This document shows positions 25,752-34,265 of a stretch of 45,381 nt of DNA, one piece after another (position 1 is the stretch's first letter; every line of letters begins with the position of its first letter). The notes beneath the pieces are model-generated. The model made no database searches and was not told the origin of the DNA. It saw nothing but the letters and a program-made list of their open reading frames with translations. Both the position numbers and the translations under genes were made by a program. The DNA comes from an uncultured Oscillospiraceae bacterium (GTDB lineage Bacteria; Bacillota; Clostridia; Oscillospirales; Oscillospiraceae), in NCBI GenBank assembly GCA_934655935.1, contig CAKUHJ010000002.1:1-45381 (forward strand). Direction: 5' to 3'.

Positions 25752-27182
25752 TTATCGGACTGCCGGCAGCGTAAAGGAAAACTGTGTCACGCCATCCGCG
25801 CTTGTGGCCCAGATGTCTCCGCCGTAGGCCCCGACAATCGTCTTTGCGATATACAGTCCCAGCCCCCAGCTTTCCCGGTCTGCCGAACGGGAGCGGTCTG
25901 CCTTATGGAAGCGGTCAAACAGCAACGGAAGCTCCGCCGGGTCAATGGTCGGGCCGGTATTCTCCACGCTGAGAACCGCCTTCTGCCCCTCCTGGCGCAG
26001 ATACAGGCTGAGCCTGCCGCCATCGGGACAGAACTTGATCGCGTTATCGATGAGGTTATAGATAACCTGCGTAATTCCGTCGCGTTCCGCCCGGGTCCAG
26101 ACGGGCCGGCTCGGCTGGTCGACCTTGACCTCCAGCTGCTTGGCGTTGATTTTCTGCTCAAACGTAATGAGCACGTCGCTCATCGCCTCACCGAGATCAA
26201 AGCGCGTCTTCCGGCTCTCGTCCACGCCGACGGCCTGCAGCCGCGTGATATCCAGCATGTTGCGCACCAGCCTTGAGAGTCTGCGCACCTCGCTGGAGAC
26301 AATCTGCATGTAGTGCGCCTGCTTCTGCGGCGGAATGGTTCCGTCCAGAATCCCGTCGACATAGCCGCCGATGGTGGTCATCGGCGTTTTGAGCTCATGC
26401 GAAACATTTGCAATAAAATCCTGCCGCCGCTGCTCTGCCTTGGCAAGTGAATCGGCCATGCTGTTAAAGGCCGCCGCAAGATCGTTGATCTCCTCTGTAT
26501 TCTTTTCCGAAATCGGGACCCGCGCGGCAAGGTCTCCCCGGCCAAAGCTTCTGGCGGCTTCGGCCATGGCCCGCAGCGGCTGGATCTGCTGGCGGGAAAG
26601 GAAGGTCGCCGCCAGCAGCGACAGAAGCAGCACCGCAATCGCCGTGAAGAAAAACAGCTCCGTGCTTTGCCCCAGCAGGTGCTCGGCCTGCACGCAGGGC
26701 GCGGAAATCAGCACATAGCCGATGGCCTCGCCGCTTCCGGCCGAGACAATCGGCGCGCCGGATAGGAAGCGCTCATCCTCGTAAATGCCGGAAAGCGTCG
26801 CCGTCTGATAATAAGCGCCGCTCTCGTCAATCTGCCGGCGCACAGCTTCATCCAGAACCGCGCCCAGATGCGCACAGGCAAACTGGTCGCACGAGCAAAG
26901 GAGCACCGTCCCCTGCTCGTCGCAGATCAGCGCCTCCGCGCTGCCGACCTTGGAGAACAGGGACAGGCTCATCCGGAAGTCCCAGTTGTCTTCCAGCTCG
27001 CCCGCAGAATTGTAGGCGCGGGCCAGCGTCGCGATGGCCTGCGCGTCCGCGGTCAGGGTCTGCTCCTTCTCCTCCTCGATGGTGCTGAGCATCAGGAAGC
27101 GGAACGCCACGCCCGTAATGCCCATGCACAGGAGCAGCAGCGCCGCAATCATGCCGAACTGCCGGCTGAAGGTTGTTTTCAT
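25752..27182 (-). CDS. Sensor histidine kinase
   Basis: 476 residues. Membrane segments at about 9-32 and 174-196 enclose an extracytoplasmic domain of about 140 residues; HAMP about 198-250; phospho-acceptor His262 in SHELKTP; HATPase domain with NLIDNAIKF (N box), FDRFHKADRSRS and WGLGLYIAK. The outside domain has four Cys in 17 residues (Cys87, 96, 98, 103) plus His105, which is unusual. It starts 2 bases after the response regulator stop, so they form a pair. Signal unknown; cell-envelope or redox stress is a reasonable guess given htrA downstream. Confidence 0.93.
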   Translation of the reverse strand: MKTTFSRQFGMIAALLLLCMGITGVAFRFLMLSTIEEEKEQTLTADAQAIATLARAYNSAGELEDNWDFRMSLSLFSKVGSAEALICDEQGTVLLCSCDQFACAHLGAVLDEAVRRQIDESGAYYQTATLSGIYEDERFLSGAPIVSAGSGEAIGYVLISAPCVQAEHLLGQSTELFFFTAIAVLLLSLLAATFLSRQQIQPLRAMAEAARSFGRGDLAARVPISEKNTEEINDLAAAFNSMADSLAKAEQRRQDFIANVSHELKTPMTTIGGYVDGILDGTIPPQKQAHYMQIVSSEVRRLSRLVRNMLDITRLQAVGVDESRKTRFDLGEAMSDVLITFEQKINAKQLEVKVDQPSRPVWTRAERDGITQVIYNLIDNAIKFCPDGGRLSLYLRQEGQKAVLSVENTGPTIDPAELPLLFDRFHKADRSRSADRESWGLGLYIAKTIVGAYGGDIWATSADGVTQFSFTLPAVR

Positions 27183-27184
27183 GC

Positions 27185-27871
27185 TTACAGGACCTCGAAT
27201 TTATAGCCGACGCCCCAGACGGTTTTCAGCGACCACTGGTCCGATACGCCCTCCAGCTTCTCGCGCAGGCGCTTGATGTGCACGTCCACCGTGCGGCTGT
27301 CGCCGAAATAATCAAAGCCCCAGACCTCATCCAGCAGCTGGTTGCGCGTAAACACCCGGTTCGGGCTGGAGGCCAGATGGTAAAGAAGCTCCAGTTCCTT
27401 CGGCGGCGTTTCCACGCGCTTGCCGTCTACAATGAGCTCAAACGAATCCAGATCGATAATCAGCTTGTCAAAGGTCAGCCGCCGCGCCTTCTGCGCGCCG
27501 GGCTCCTCCGCGCTGCGGCGAAGCACCGCCTCTATCCGGGCCAGAAGCTCCTTCATTTCAAAGGGCTTGCTGACATAATCGTCCGCGCCCTGCTTGAGGC
27601 CCTGCACCTTGTCGCTCGTCTCGCCCTTGGCCGTGAGCATGATGACCGGCGTCTGGTCCGTCTGGCGGATTTTATGAAGCACGCCCCAGCCGTCAAGCAC
27701 CGGCAGCATCAGATCCAGCAGCACCAGATCCGGCTTCCAGCGGTAAAACTGCTCCACGCCCTGCCCGCCATCCGGCGCGATGAGCGTCTCATAGCCCTCT
27801 TTTTCCAGGTACATCTGGACAAGCTCGGCGATGTTGCCGTCGTCCTCTACAATCAGAATTCTCTTTGCCAC
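27185..27871 (-). CDS. OmpR-family response regulator
   Basis: 228 residues. Receiver domain with acidic pair Asp10/Asp11, phospho-acceptor Asp53 (LLDLMLP), Thr in MLTAKGE and Lys in VSKPF; then a winged-helix domain with PPKELELLYHLASSPNRVFTRNQLLDEVWG and SRTVDVHIKRLREKLE. The GTG start at 27871 is preferred to TTG 27892 since the GAGGGGG ribosome site lies about eight bases before it. Partner of the kinase that follows. Confidence 0.94.
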   Translation of the reverse strand: MAKRILIVEDDGNIAELVQMYLEKEGYETLIAPDGGQGVEQFYRWKPDLVLLDLMLPVLDGWGVLHKIRQTDQTPVIMLTAKGETSDKVQGLKQGADDYVSKPFEMKELLARIEAVLRRSAEEPGAQKARRLTFDKLIIDLDSFELIVDGKRVETPPKELELLYHLASSPNRVFTRNQLLDEVWGFDYFGDSRTVDVHIKRLREKLEGVSDQWSLKTVWGVGYKFEVL

Positions 27872-27906
27872 GTGGGTTTCCCCCTCTTCCAAGTCTTTAT
27901 CTGTAT

Positions 27907-27912
27907 ATTATA
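27907..27912 (-). promoter_or_regulatory. Probable -10 element of the two-component operon
   Basis: TATAAT on the minus strand 36 bases before the GTG start. The -35 is poor (TTCACG with a 19-base spacer at best), so an activator such as the regulator itself may be needed. Confidence 0.5.
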
Positions 27913-27981
27913 CCGGTTTGGGCGCACTTTGCGTGAACATTTTGTAAAATACAGGAGTCCGGGCAGCCCCGGAACTCGCTG

Positions 27982-28030
27982 TTGCGAATTTTTCAAAATA
28001 TGATATAGTATGCTTAAGAAGTATTCTTAA
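27982..28030 (+). promoter_or_regulatory. Promoter and palindromic operator-like site before the GH3-like gene
   Basis: TTGCGA (27982-27987), 16-base spacer and TATAGT (28004-28009). Five bases after the -10 lies the palindrome TTAAGAA-GTA-TTCTTAA (28014-28030), where a bound repressor would block the start of transcription. Confidence 0.6.
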
Positions 28031-28069
28031 AAAAGCTGAACCTTCAAAAACTGAAACAGGAGATATGTC

Positions 28070-30157
28070 ATGGAGCTGACGCCGCGAATGACCCTTCATG
28101 CCCGCCGCGCCCGCGCGGCCGCCGCAGGCAGCATCGTGCTGCTGAAAAATATCCAAAATACGCTTCCGCTTCTTCCCGGGGAGGACGGCTCGCCGCTGCG
28201 CGCGGCCGTATTCGGGGCCGGGCAGCTGTCCACGCCGGTCTGCGTCCCCGGCATGACGCCCTGGCGGCGCGAGGGCGTTCTGGACGCGCTGTGCGCATGC
28301 GAGCGCCTGCGGCCGGACGGTCTGCTTGCGCACCGCTACCGGGCCTGGGCGCTGGAGCATCCGGACGGCGAGGAGTATCCGCCGGAGGGTCTTCCCATGG
28401 CGGAGCTGCGCGCGGAAAACGACGCGGCGATTGTCGTTCTCGCGCGCGGCGCGGACGACGCCCGGCTGAGCCTCACGCAGGCCGAGCGGCGGCTTCTTTC
28501 CATGGTCTCGTCCGCCTTTTCAAGAACCGTGCTCATTCTGGCCGTCCCGGCCTATCTGGAGCTGCCGGAGGAAGCCCTCGGCTTCGGCGCGATTGTCTAT
28601 CTGGGCCTTTCCGGGCAAGAGGGTCCGCGTGCGTTGGCCGACATTCTGACCGGCGTACGCGTCCCGCTCGGCCAGCTCGCCCATTCCTGGCCGAAATTGC
28701 TTGCAGATTACGACGCCGCGTGCCAGGCCGCCGACAGCTTCGCAGGCTACCGCTACTTTGACAGCTTTGGCCTTGAAACGCAGTGGTGCTTCGGCCACGG
28801 CCTGGGCTACGGCACGCTGGAGCTGATCTCCGCGGCCGCCGGTCTTGACGGCTGCGACGTCACCGTCTCCGCAGAGCTTGAAAACGTTTCCGAGCGCTTC
28901 CCCGCCGGGCAGGCGCTGCAGGTCTATGTCTCTCATCCGGAGACGGACGCCTCCCAGCCGGTCTACCGCCTGCAGGCCTTCGGCCGCACGCAGGTGCTTT
29001 CTCCCGGGCAGCGTCAGACGCTGGAGCTGCGCTTCCCGATTACAGACCTTGCCGTTTTCCATCCGCAGGCAAGCGCCTATGTTCTTGACGAGGGCGTCTA
29101 TATTGTCCGCCTGGGCTTTTCCGCACGGACGAGCCTGCCTGTCGGTGCAATCCGCGTAACGCGCAGCGCCGTGGTACAGGCTGCGGCGCCGCTTGCGCTC
29201 TCCGGCGGCATGCAAAGGCAGCGCCCGGCGGCGGAGCGCTTCCTGTTTGCCGGCGAGGAGCAGACGCTGAAGGAGCTTCGCCGCCGCGCAATCCGCTTCA
29301 GCGACCGTTATCTTCCGCGCACGGCCCGCCGGAAGGGCGACCGTTTTTCCGGCTGCCGCGCGGGAAGCGGCGAAAGCTGCACCCTTGAGGATGTGCGCCA
29401 GGGCCGGTGCAATCTGTTTGAGCTGGTTGCCGCCATGGACGACGAATCGATCCGCATGCTGCTGTCTGGCTTCTCCTGCCCTGCAGACGTTCCGGGCGCG
29501 CGCGGCGCAAGCGCTGCGCTGCCGCGCTTTGCCATCGGCAGCCTGACGCTGGCCGGCGGATGCCAGGGCGCAGAGCTGCAAAGCCGCATACAGGACGACG
29601 CCGGAAAAACAATCCGCCGCCAGGATACCACCGCCTTCCCCGCTCCGGCCCTGCTCGCCTGCTCCTTTGATCCGGAGCTGATTGAGGCGGTCTCCGGCGC
29701 CGTCGGCGCGGAGCTGCGGGAGTACGGCGTCGACGTCTGGCAGGGTCCAAGCCTCCGGCTGCTTCGCACACCGCGGGACGCCGCGTGCGTCCAGTCCTGG
29801 TCCGAGGAGCCGCTGGTCTGCGCCGCATGCGCGCAGGCGATGAACCGCGGGCTTGGCCGTACGGCAAGCGCGCTTTTGCACTTCGGCACGCTCCCCGCGC
29901 AGGTTCCGCTCAGCATTGTGGGCCTTTATGAGCTCTATGTGCCGATGCTTGCGCGCTGCGCGCCCGGCTTCCGCGCCTGCTGCCTGCCCGCCGCGGAGCT
30001 TTGCATGCAGCCGCTTACGCCGGACGCGCCGCTGGTGCGCGCCGCGTGCGTGGCAAGCAGCTATACCGGCATGCTTTACGGAGGCTGCGAACGGACGCTT
30101 CCCCGGCTGGAGCTGGAGCGCGCAGCCCTGCGTCTGCTCCAGGCGCTCTATCGATAA
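28070..30157 (+). CDS. Domain-permuted, degenerate glycoside hydrolase 3-like protein
   Basis: 695 residues, no signal peptide. Order seen: GH3 C-terminal alpha/beta domain (about 15-255; NTLPLLP, DAAIVVLARGADD, YLGLSGQEGPRALADILTG, AGYRYFDSFG, CFGHGLGYG), a fibronectin III-like domain (about 260-350; LQVYVSHPETD, LSPGQRQTLELRF), then a GH3 N-terminal-like barrel (about 400-660; TLEDVRQG, TTAFPAPALLACSFDPELIEAVSGAVGAELREYGVDVWQGP). GH3 enzymes in this reversed order are known in rumen/gut Clostridia. Here the sugar-binding DGP motif reads AGG, KHF reads LHF and no SDW nucleophile motif is found, so it is probably not an active glycosidase. AGGAGA site before ATG. Confidence 0.78.
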   Translation: MELTPRMTLHARRARAAAAGSIVLLKNIQNTLPLLPGEDGSPLRAAVFGAGQLSTPVCVPGMTPWRREGVLDALCACERLRPDGLLAHRYRAWALEHPDGEEYPPEGLPMAELRAENDAAIVVLARGADDARLSLTQAERRLLSMVSSAFSRTVLILAVPAYLELPEEALGFGAIVYLGLSGQEGPRALADILTGVRVPLGQLAHSWPKLLADYDAACQAADSFAGYRYFDSFGLETQWCFGHGLGYGTLELISAAAGLDGCDVTVSAELENVSERFPAGQALQVYVSHPETDASQPVYRLQAFGRTQVLSPGQRQTLELRFPITDLAVFHPQASAYVLDEGVYIVRLGFSARTSLPVGAIRVTRSAVVQAAAPLALSGGMQRQRPAAERFLFAGEEQTLKELRRRAIRFSDRYLPRTARRKGDRFSGCRAGSGESCTLEDVRQGRCNLFELVAAMDDESIRMLLSGFSCPADVPGARGASAALPRFAIGSLTLAGGCQGAELQSRIQDDAGKTIRRQDTTAFPAPALLACSFDPELIEAVSGAVGAELREYGVDVWQGPSLRLLRTPRDAACVQSWSEEPLVCAACAQAMNRGLGRTASALLHFGTLPAQVPLSIVGLYELYVPMLARCAPGFRACCLPAAELCMQPLTPDAPLVRAACVASSYTGMLYGGCERTLPRLELERAALRLLQALYR

Positions 30158-30170
30158 CCTGACAGACATT

Positions 30171-30212
30171 ACAAAATCAGCAGACGCGCTTCGGCACGTC
30201 TGCTGATTTTGT
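30171..30212. terminator. Bidirectional terminator between the GH3-like gene and the bicupin operon
   Basis: 16-bp perfect arms starting ACAAAATCAGCAGACG with a 10-base loop, between convergent genes. Confidence 0.88.
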
Positions 30213-30274
30213 TCGCTATGTACAAAGCTGTGTGTTGGTTTGAATCCGGTCGCGCAAAGCAGAGACCGTCCCGC

Positions 30275-31129
30275 TTACTTGATTCCCTTCCGGACCGTTT
30301 CCTCGTAGGCCTCGCTGGGCGTACGGTTGTTGACAATCGCATTCCAGTATTCGCTGCAGTCCTGAACGGTATAGGTCTCCGCCCAGACATAGAATACTTC
30401 CTTGCCCGGCTCTGCAATCAGATCATGGTCGCAGCCGGCATAGATAAACGAGAAGTCTCCGGGCTTCTGGGAAACCGTAACCGCCTGGTCAAGACCCGCG
30501 ACCGGGTTCTTCATCCCCTCATGGTTCTTGACGACCAGGTTGAAGTCCGAATCGCCGACAATGTAATTCCACTGATGCTGAGACGGATGTCCGTTCTCAT
30601 GCGTACCGGAGCCGACGGCGCGGCACGCGCCGATAGTCAGGTGGCCCAGCTGCATGCCCTGCAGAAGCGTCCAGGACTGCGTGCCCTCAAGCTTGCAGCT
30701 CTGCCCGTACTGCGTGGCCTTGGAGCAGCAGTTGAAGAACGGAAGGTGCTTATGCGAGCGATTGAACCGGGACCAGTCCCAGTCATTCATATTAAAGAAG
30801 CCCATCATGAACTCGGTGTCTTCAATCGCGCCGACAAAATAATAGGATTTATTGAAATCCGGAATAAATACGGCGGGCTCGCTGACCTTGAAAATCTCAC
30901 CGGCGTTGTTGATATAGGCGCGCTTTCCGTTAAACATCAGAAGCGTCAGCTTATTATCTTCCAGCTTCGGCGCATAGGTCGCGCCGGACTTCAGATTCAC
31001 GCGGTACCATTCGACGCCGTATTCGTCAAGGTCCTTGAAATCATCGCCGACAGTCGTACGGACAACGGAGACTCCATTTTCGTCGAAGCGCTTTTCTTCC
31101 TCCGACTTGGACATATACTTATAGCTCAT
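30275..31129 (-). CDS. Bicupin protein B of a tandem paralogous pair
   Basis: 284 residues, cytoplasmic. Two cupin barrels can be read. The first (about 35-115) lacks metal ligands. The second has THENGHPSQHQWNY (His177, Glu178, His181, His185) and FIYAGCDHDL (His235), matching the two cupin metal motifs. It is paralogous to the gene 12 bases upstream across most of its length and carries an extra C-terminal tail (EYWNAIVNNRTPSEAYEETVRKGIK). Such cupins are often sugar isomerases, epimerases or dioxygenases; I cannot assign a reaction. Last gene of the sugar ABC operon. An AAGGAG site supports the start. Confidence 0.8.
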   Translation of the reverse strand: MSYKYMSKSEEEKRFDENGVSVVRTTVGDDFKDLDEYGVEWYRVNLKSGATYAPKLEDNKLTLLMFNGKRAYINNAGEIFKVSEPAVFIPDFNKSYYFVGAIEDTEFMMGFFNMNDWDWSRFNRSHKHLPFFNCCSKATQYGQSCKLEGTQSWTLLQGMQLGHLTIGACRAVGSGTHENGHPSQHQWNYIVGDSDFNLVVKNHEGMKNPVAGLDQAVTVSQKPGDFSFIYAGCDHDLIAEPGKEVFYVWAETYTVQDCSEYWNAIVNNRTPSEAYEETVRKGIK

Positions 31130-31141
31130 AATTCAATCTCC

Positions 31142-31897
31142 TTACTGACCTCTTTTGTTGACATTCAGCTCGACCCAGACATAGTGCAGCTTCTGGCTGA
31201 GCAGGCAAGTCAGGCTATGATCCGGTCCGGCGGGAACGAAGTCCCAGTCGCCGGCCTTGCGGTCAAATCTCTGCAGAGTCTCATCCTTGCCGACGGTCAT
31301 GCTGTAGCTGGCGTCGCTGAGCGCATAGTTCCACTGATGAACCGCGGGATGACCCTTTTCTACCGTGCCGCCGCCGACGCCGCATTCGCAGATGCCGCAG
31401 GTCAGGCGGCCCAGGCGGTCAAACTTGCCGTAGAGAACCGTTCTGGAGATCGTGCCGGGCGTCTTGCAGTCCTGATCGTACATTTCACATGCTTCCTCGG
31501 TGCGGAAGAACGGCAGCGTCAGAGAGCAGCGGGCTTTCAGCTGCATATCATGAGAATCCATGTGAGACTGGACCTGCACGAACTCAGCGTCCGTCAGCGC
31601 GAAGATGGTGTAGCCGCACTTTTCATAATCCGGGGCATAGAAGGCAACGCCGTCCACATCATGGATTGATTTTTCATCCTTAACCACAAGCTTGCCCTTA
31701 CCGGAGAAGATGTAAAGGACAGACTGATCGGCATAAAGCTCCGGCGTAATCGAGCTGCCAGCCTTCATGATGTACTTGAATGCGCGAAGTTCCGGATGCG
31801 TGCCGGGCAGAAGCTCAAAGCAATCCACACCCTTTTCGTTGTAAACGACATTGTGGCTATCGTTATAAAACGCAACCGCTTTTAAAGAATTCTCCAT
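31142..31897 (-). CDS. Bicupin protein A of a tandem paralogous pair
   Basis: 251 residues, cytoplasmic. N-terminal cupin barrel without His ligands (about 35-115), then a C-terminal barrel with TVEKGHPAVHQWNY (Glu180, His183, His187) and FVPAGPDHSL (His227). It shares LPFF, the GHPxxHQWNY core, SQKL/GKE-type ends and overall layout with protein B, so the two arose by duplication and may form a heteromer. The start at 31897 is used because GGAGG precedes it by five bases, while the ATG at 31909 has no ribosome site. It follows the binding-protein gene of a sugar importer, so a step on the imported sugar or sugar acid is inferred. Confidence 0.8.
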   Translation of the reverse strand: MENSLKAVAFYNDSHNVVYNEKGVDCFELLPGTHPELRAFKYIMKAGSSITPELYADQSVLYIFSGKGKLVVKDEKSIHDVDGVAFYAPDYEKCGYTIFALTDAEFVQVQSHMDSHDMQLKARCSLTLPFFRTEEACEMYDQDCKTPGTISRTVLYGKFDRLGRLTCGICECGVGGGTVEKGHPAVHQWNYALSDASYSMTVGKDETLQRFDRKAGDWDFVPAGPDHSLTCLLSQKLHYVWVELNVNKRGQ

Positions 31898-31921
31898 GTT
31901 ATCCTCCATTTTTCAGTTTTT

Positions 31922-31951
31922 CGGGCGGCTGCCGCGTACAGCAGCCACCCG
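31922..31951 (-). promoter_or_regulatory. Stem-loop between binding-protein gene and bicupin A
   Basis: 11-bp arms CGGGTGGCTGC/GCAGCCGCCCG with one mismatch and no U tract, 12 bases after the binding-protein stop codon. Likely stabilises the upstream message and lowers downstream expression. Confidence 0.6.
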
Positions 31952-31963
31952 AGCAAACCTGTG

Positions 31964-33355
31964 TTAATCGTACATACCTGCGGCGTAATCCTTGAAAATC
32001 TGCTGATAAAGCTCCGTAAACTCGTTGCGGTCAATATCCTTGCCGACGAAACGGCCCCATGCGTCGGAAATATCGGGCTGAATCTGGTTCGGATAGAACT
32101 TGTACATGGCCATACGGGAGTTGCCGGACTGCATCAGCGCGACCACGTCCTTGGCAAGCTTCGGCATGTTGTCGCTGACCGCAAGCGTTGTGATGGCGGT
32201 GGGGTTGCCCATCGTCTCCTGGTGCCACACGCGGGCAGCCTCGGAGCAGACAATGTAGGACAGGAAGTCCTTCGCGGCCTTGTTGGTCGCGTCGTCGCCG
32301 CAGTCGATCACACCGGCCGTCATGTAGGCGGTCATCAGGTGGTTCTTGGAAGCGTCGTTGGAGTAGGGCAGATAGCTCTGGCAGACCTTATCGACCAGGT
32401 CCGGGTTATACTCCATCAGGCTCGGCGTGGACCAGGAGCCCTCGCCGACGAGCATGGCGACCTTGCCCAGGTAGAAGCTCTCACGGGCGGTATACTTGTC
32501 GGTTGCGATGGCGTTCTCCTGCGCGAAGGGCATGAGAACCTGCTCATAGCAATCGAGGAATTCATTCCACTCGACGTCGTTGGCAAGGTCCATATCCTGG
32601 CCTTCCATCATGGCGTGCAGGAAATCGAGGCCGCCGTTTTCCTTGTCGCCCAGCCAGGTCCAGCCGACCCAGGAGTTGAGGTTCAGGTTGGTCTCGGCCC
32701 ACTGCATGCAGAACGGGGTGATACCGGCTGCAACGAGGTCCTCGCACAGCTGCTTGAGCTCATCGCGGGTGGTCGGCGCCGCATCCCAGCCGGCCTGGCC
32801 AAGAAGCTCCATGTTGCACAGCAGGCCCGTGCCTTCCACATAGATGGGCATAACGACCATGCCGTAATCGGTAGTGCCGCTATAGATCTGCTCGTCGGTC
32901 AGCTGGTCGTACGCGTAGCAGTCGGTGCTGAGATCGAGCATATACTGCTGATACTCCGCATCCTGAATGCCGTAAGAGGAACGGATGATGTTGGGCATCT
33001 CGCCGGAGGCTCTGGCTGCAGCCAGCAGGTCAAAGTAGTCAGAGGAGCTCGGGAAGGTTGCGTTGATTTCGGCAATCTCCGGATGCTCTGCCTTGTAGGA
33101 CTCGATCAGGGTATCGAACTTACCTTCCCACTGGCCGTAGGGAAGCATCACGCTCAGGGTGATCGAGCCGTCCGCGGGCTTTTCCTCTTCCACAGGGGTC
33201 TGTTCTTCAGCGGGCTTTTCCTCTTCGGCGGGCTTTTGCGTGTCCGCCGTCTGCGCAGGCTCTTCGGTCTTGGGGTCTTCGCTCTGCTTTGCGCTGCAAG
33301 CGGCAAGCGCGAACAGCATGGCCAGCGCCAGAATCAGTGCAATAACTTTTTTCAT
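31964..33355 (-). CDS. Sugar ABC transporter, substrate-binding lipoprotein
   Basis: 463 residues, SBP_bac_1 family. Signal peptide with lipobox FALAAC (Cys20), then a low-complexity linker rich in Glu, Pro and Gln (25-62) that spans the wall, then the binding domain (SITLSVMLPYGQWEGKFDTLIESYKAEHPEI, and YVEGTGLLCNMELLGQAGWDAAPTTRDELKQLCEDL). It delivers a carbohydrate to the two permeases encoded upstream. No ATPase gene is present in the window, as usual for family-1 importers that share a common MsmK-type ATPase. The ligand is presumably a uronate or a uronate-containing oligosaccharide, from context only. Confidence 0.92.
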   Translation of the reverse strand: MKKVIALILALAMLFALAACSAKQSEDPKTEEPAQTADTQKPAEEEKPAEEQTPVEEEKPADGSITLSVMLPYGQWEGKFDTLIESYKAEHPEIAEINATFPSSSDYFDLLAAARASGEMPNIIRSSYGIQDAEYQQYMLDLSTDCYAYDQLTDEQIYSGTTDYGMVVMPIYVEGTGLLCNMELLGQAGWDAAPTTRDELKQLCEDLVAAGITPFCMQWAETNLNLNSWVGWTWLGDKENGGLDFLHAMMEGQDMDLANDVEWNEFLDCYEQVLMPFAQENAIATDKYTARESFYLGKVAMLVGEGSWSTPSLMEYNPDLVDKVCQSYLPYSNDASKNHLMTAYMTAGVIDCGDDATNKAAKDFLSYIVCSEAARVWHQETMGNPTAITTLAVSDNMPKLAKDVVALMQSGNSRMAMYKFYPNQIQPDISDAWGRFVGKDIDRNEFTELYQQIFKDYAAGMYD

Positions 33356-33431
33356 ACTTTCCTCCTGTTTTTTTCGTGATATCTAAACGCACCTTCGTGC
33401 CTTCAGAACGTTGAAACGGCTTTCCTGCAAA

Positions 33432-34265
33432 TCAGCCCTTGACCGCGCCGTCCGTCGCGCCGCCCATCACCTGCTTTTGTGCAAACACAAAGAAGATGAA
33501 CAGCGGAAGTATGGACAACGTCACCGCCGCGACCGCAACCGGCCAGGTGAAATAGGTGTCGTTGAAGAGCATGTGAACCGCAATCTGAATGGTTCTGGAC
33601 GGCTTCTTGGTGAGAATGAAGGAGGTCATCATATAGTCGTTCCAGTATTTCATGAGGTTCAGCGTGATGATGGAGAAAATCGTGCCGCGGATCATCGGGA
33701 ACACAATTTCCCAGTATGTCTTGAACGAGCCGCAGCCGTCGATATTCGCCGCCTCCTCAATCTCAACCGGCACCGATTTTACCGCACCGCTGACCAGGAA
33801 CATGGACATTGGCAGCGTAATGACCCAGAATGCGATTGCAACGCCGAAAATTGTATTGCCGAGGTTCAATACGCCAACCATGACCTTCGAAAAGGTGATC
33901 ATGATGCACTGGAACGGGACGCACATTGCGCACATGATGAGCGTGTGCCAGGTCTTTGTGAACTTATTGGGATGGCGGACAATCCAGTAGCCCGTCATGC
34001 CGGCGATAACGACCTCGCCAATGGTGGAAACCAGCGCAACCAGGAACGTCTGCTTGAAGGCCTGCGCGAAATTCAGCCGCTTCCAGGCTTCCTTGAAATT
34101 ATCAAAATTGAAGGTTGTCGGAAGAGCCAGAACGTTCTCGCCGATCTCGGCGGCGTTCTTAAAGGAGTTCATAACGGTCAGCACCAGCGGGAAGATCACG
34201 ATCAGGCCGCTGATGATCATGATGATCAGGCGGATGGCTGTATCAATCTGCTTTTTCCTTTTCAT
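33432..34265 (-). CDS. Sugar ABC transporter, permease (MalG type)
   Basis: 277 residues with six predicted spans and the EAA loop VPVEIEEAANIDGCGSFKTYWEIVFPMIRGT. The ATG overlaps the stop codon of the upstream permease (TAATG), and AAGGAGG lies ten bases before it, so the two are translationally coupled. Confidence 0.93.
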   Translation of the reverse strand: MKRKKQIDTAIRLIIMIISGLIVIFPLVLTVMNSFKNAAEIGENVLALPTTFNFDNFKEAWKRLNFAQAFKQTFLVALVSTIGEVVIAGMTGYWIVRHPNKFTKTWHTLIMCAMCVPFQCIMITFSKVMVGVLNLGNTIFGVAIAFWVITLPMSMFLVSGAVKSVPVEIEEAANIDGCGSFKTYWEIVFPMIRGTIFSIITLNLMKYWNDYMMTSFILTKKPSRTIQIAVHMLFNDTYFTWPVAVAAVTLSILPLFIFFVFAQKQVMGGATDGAVKG

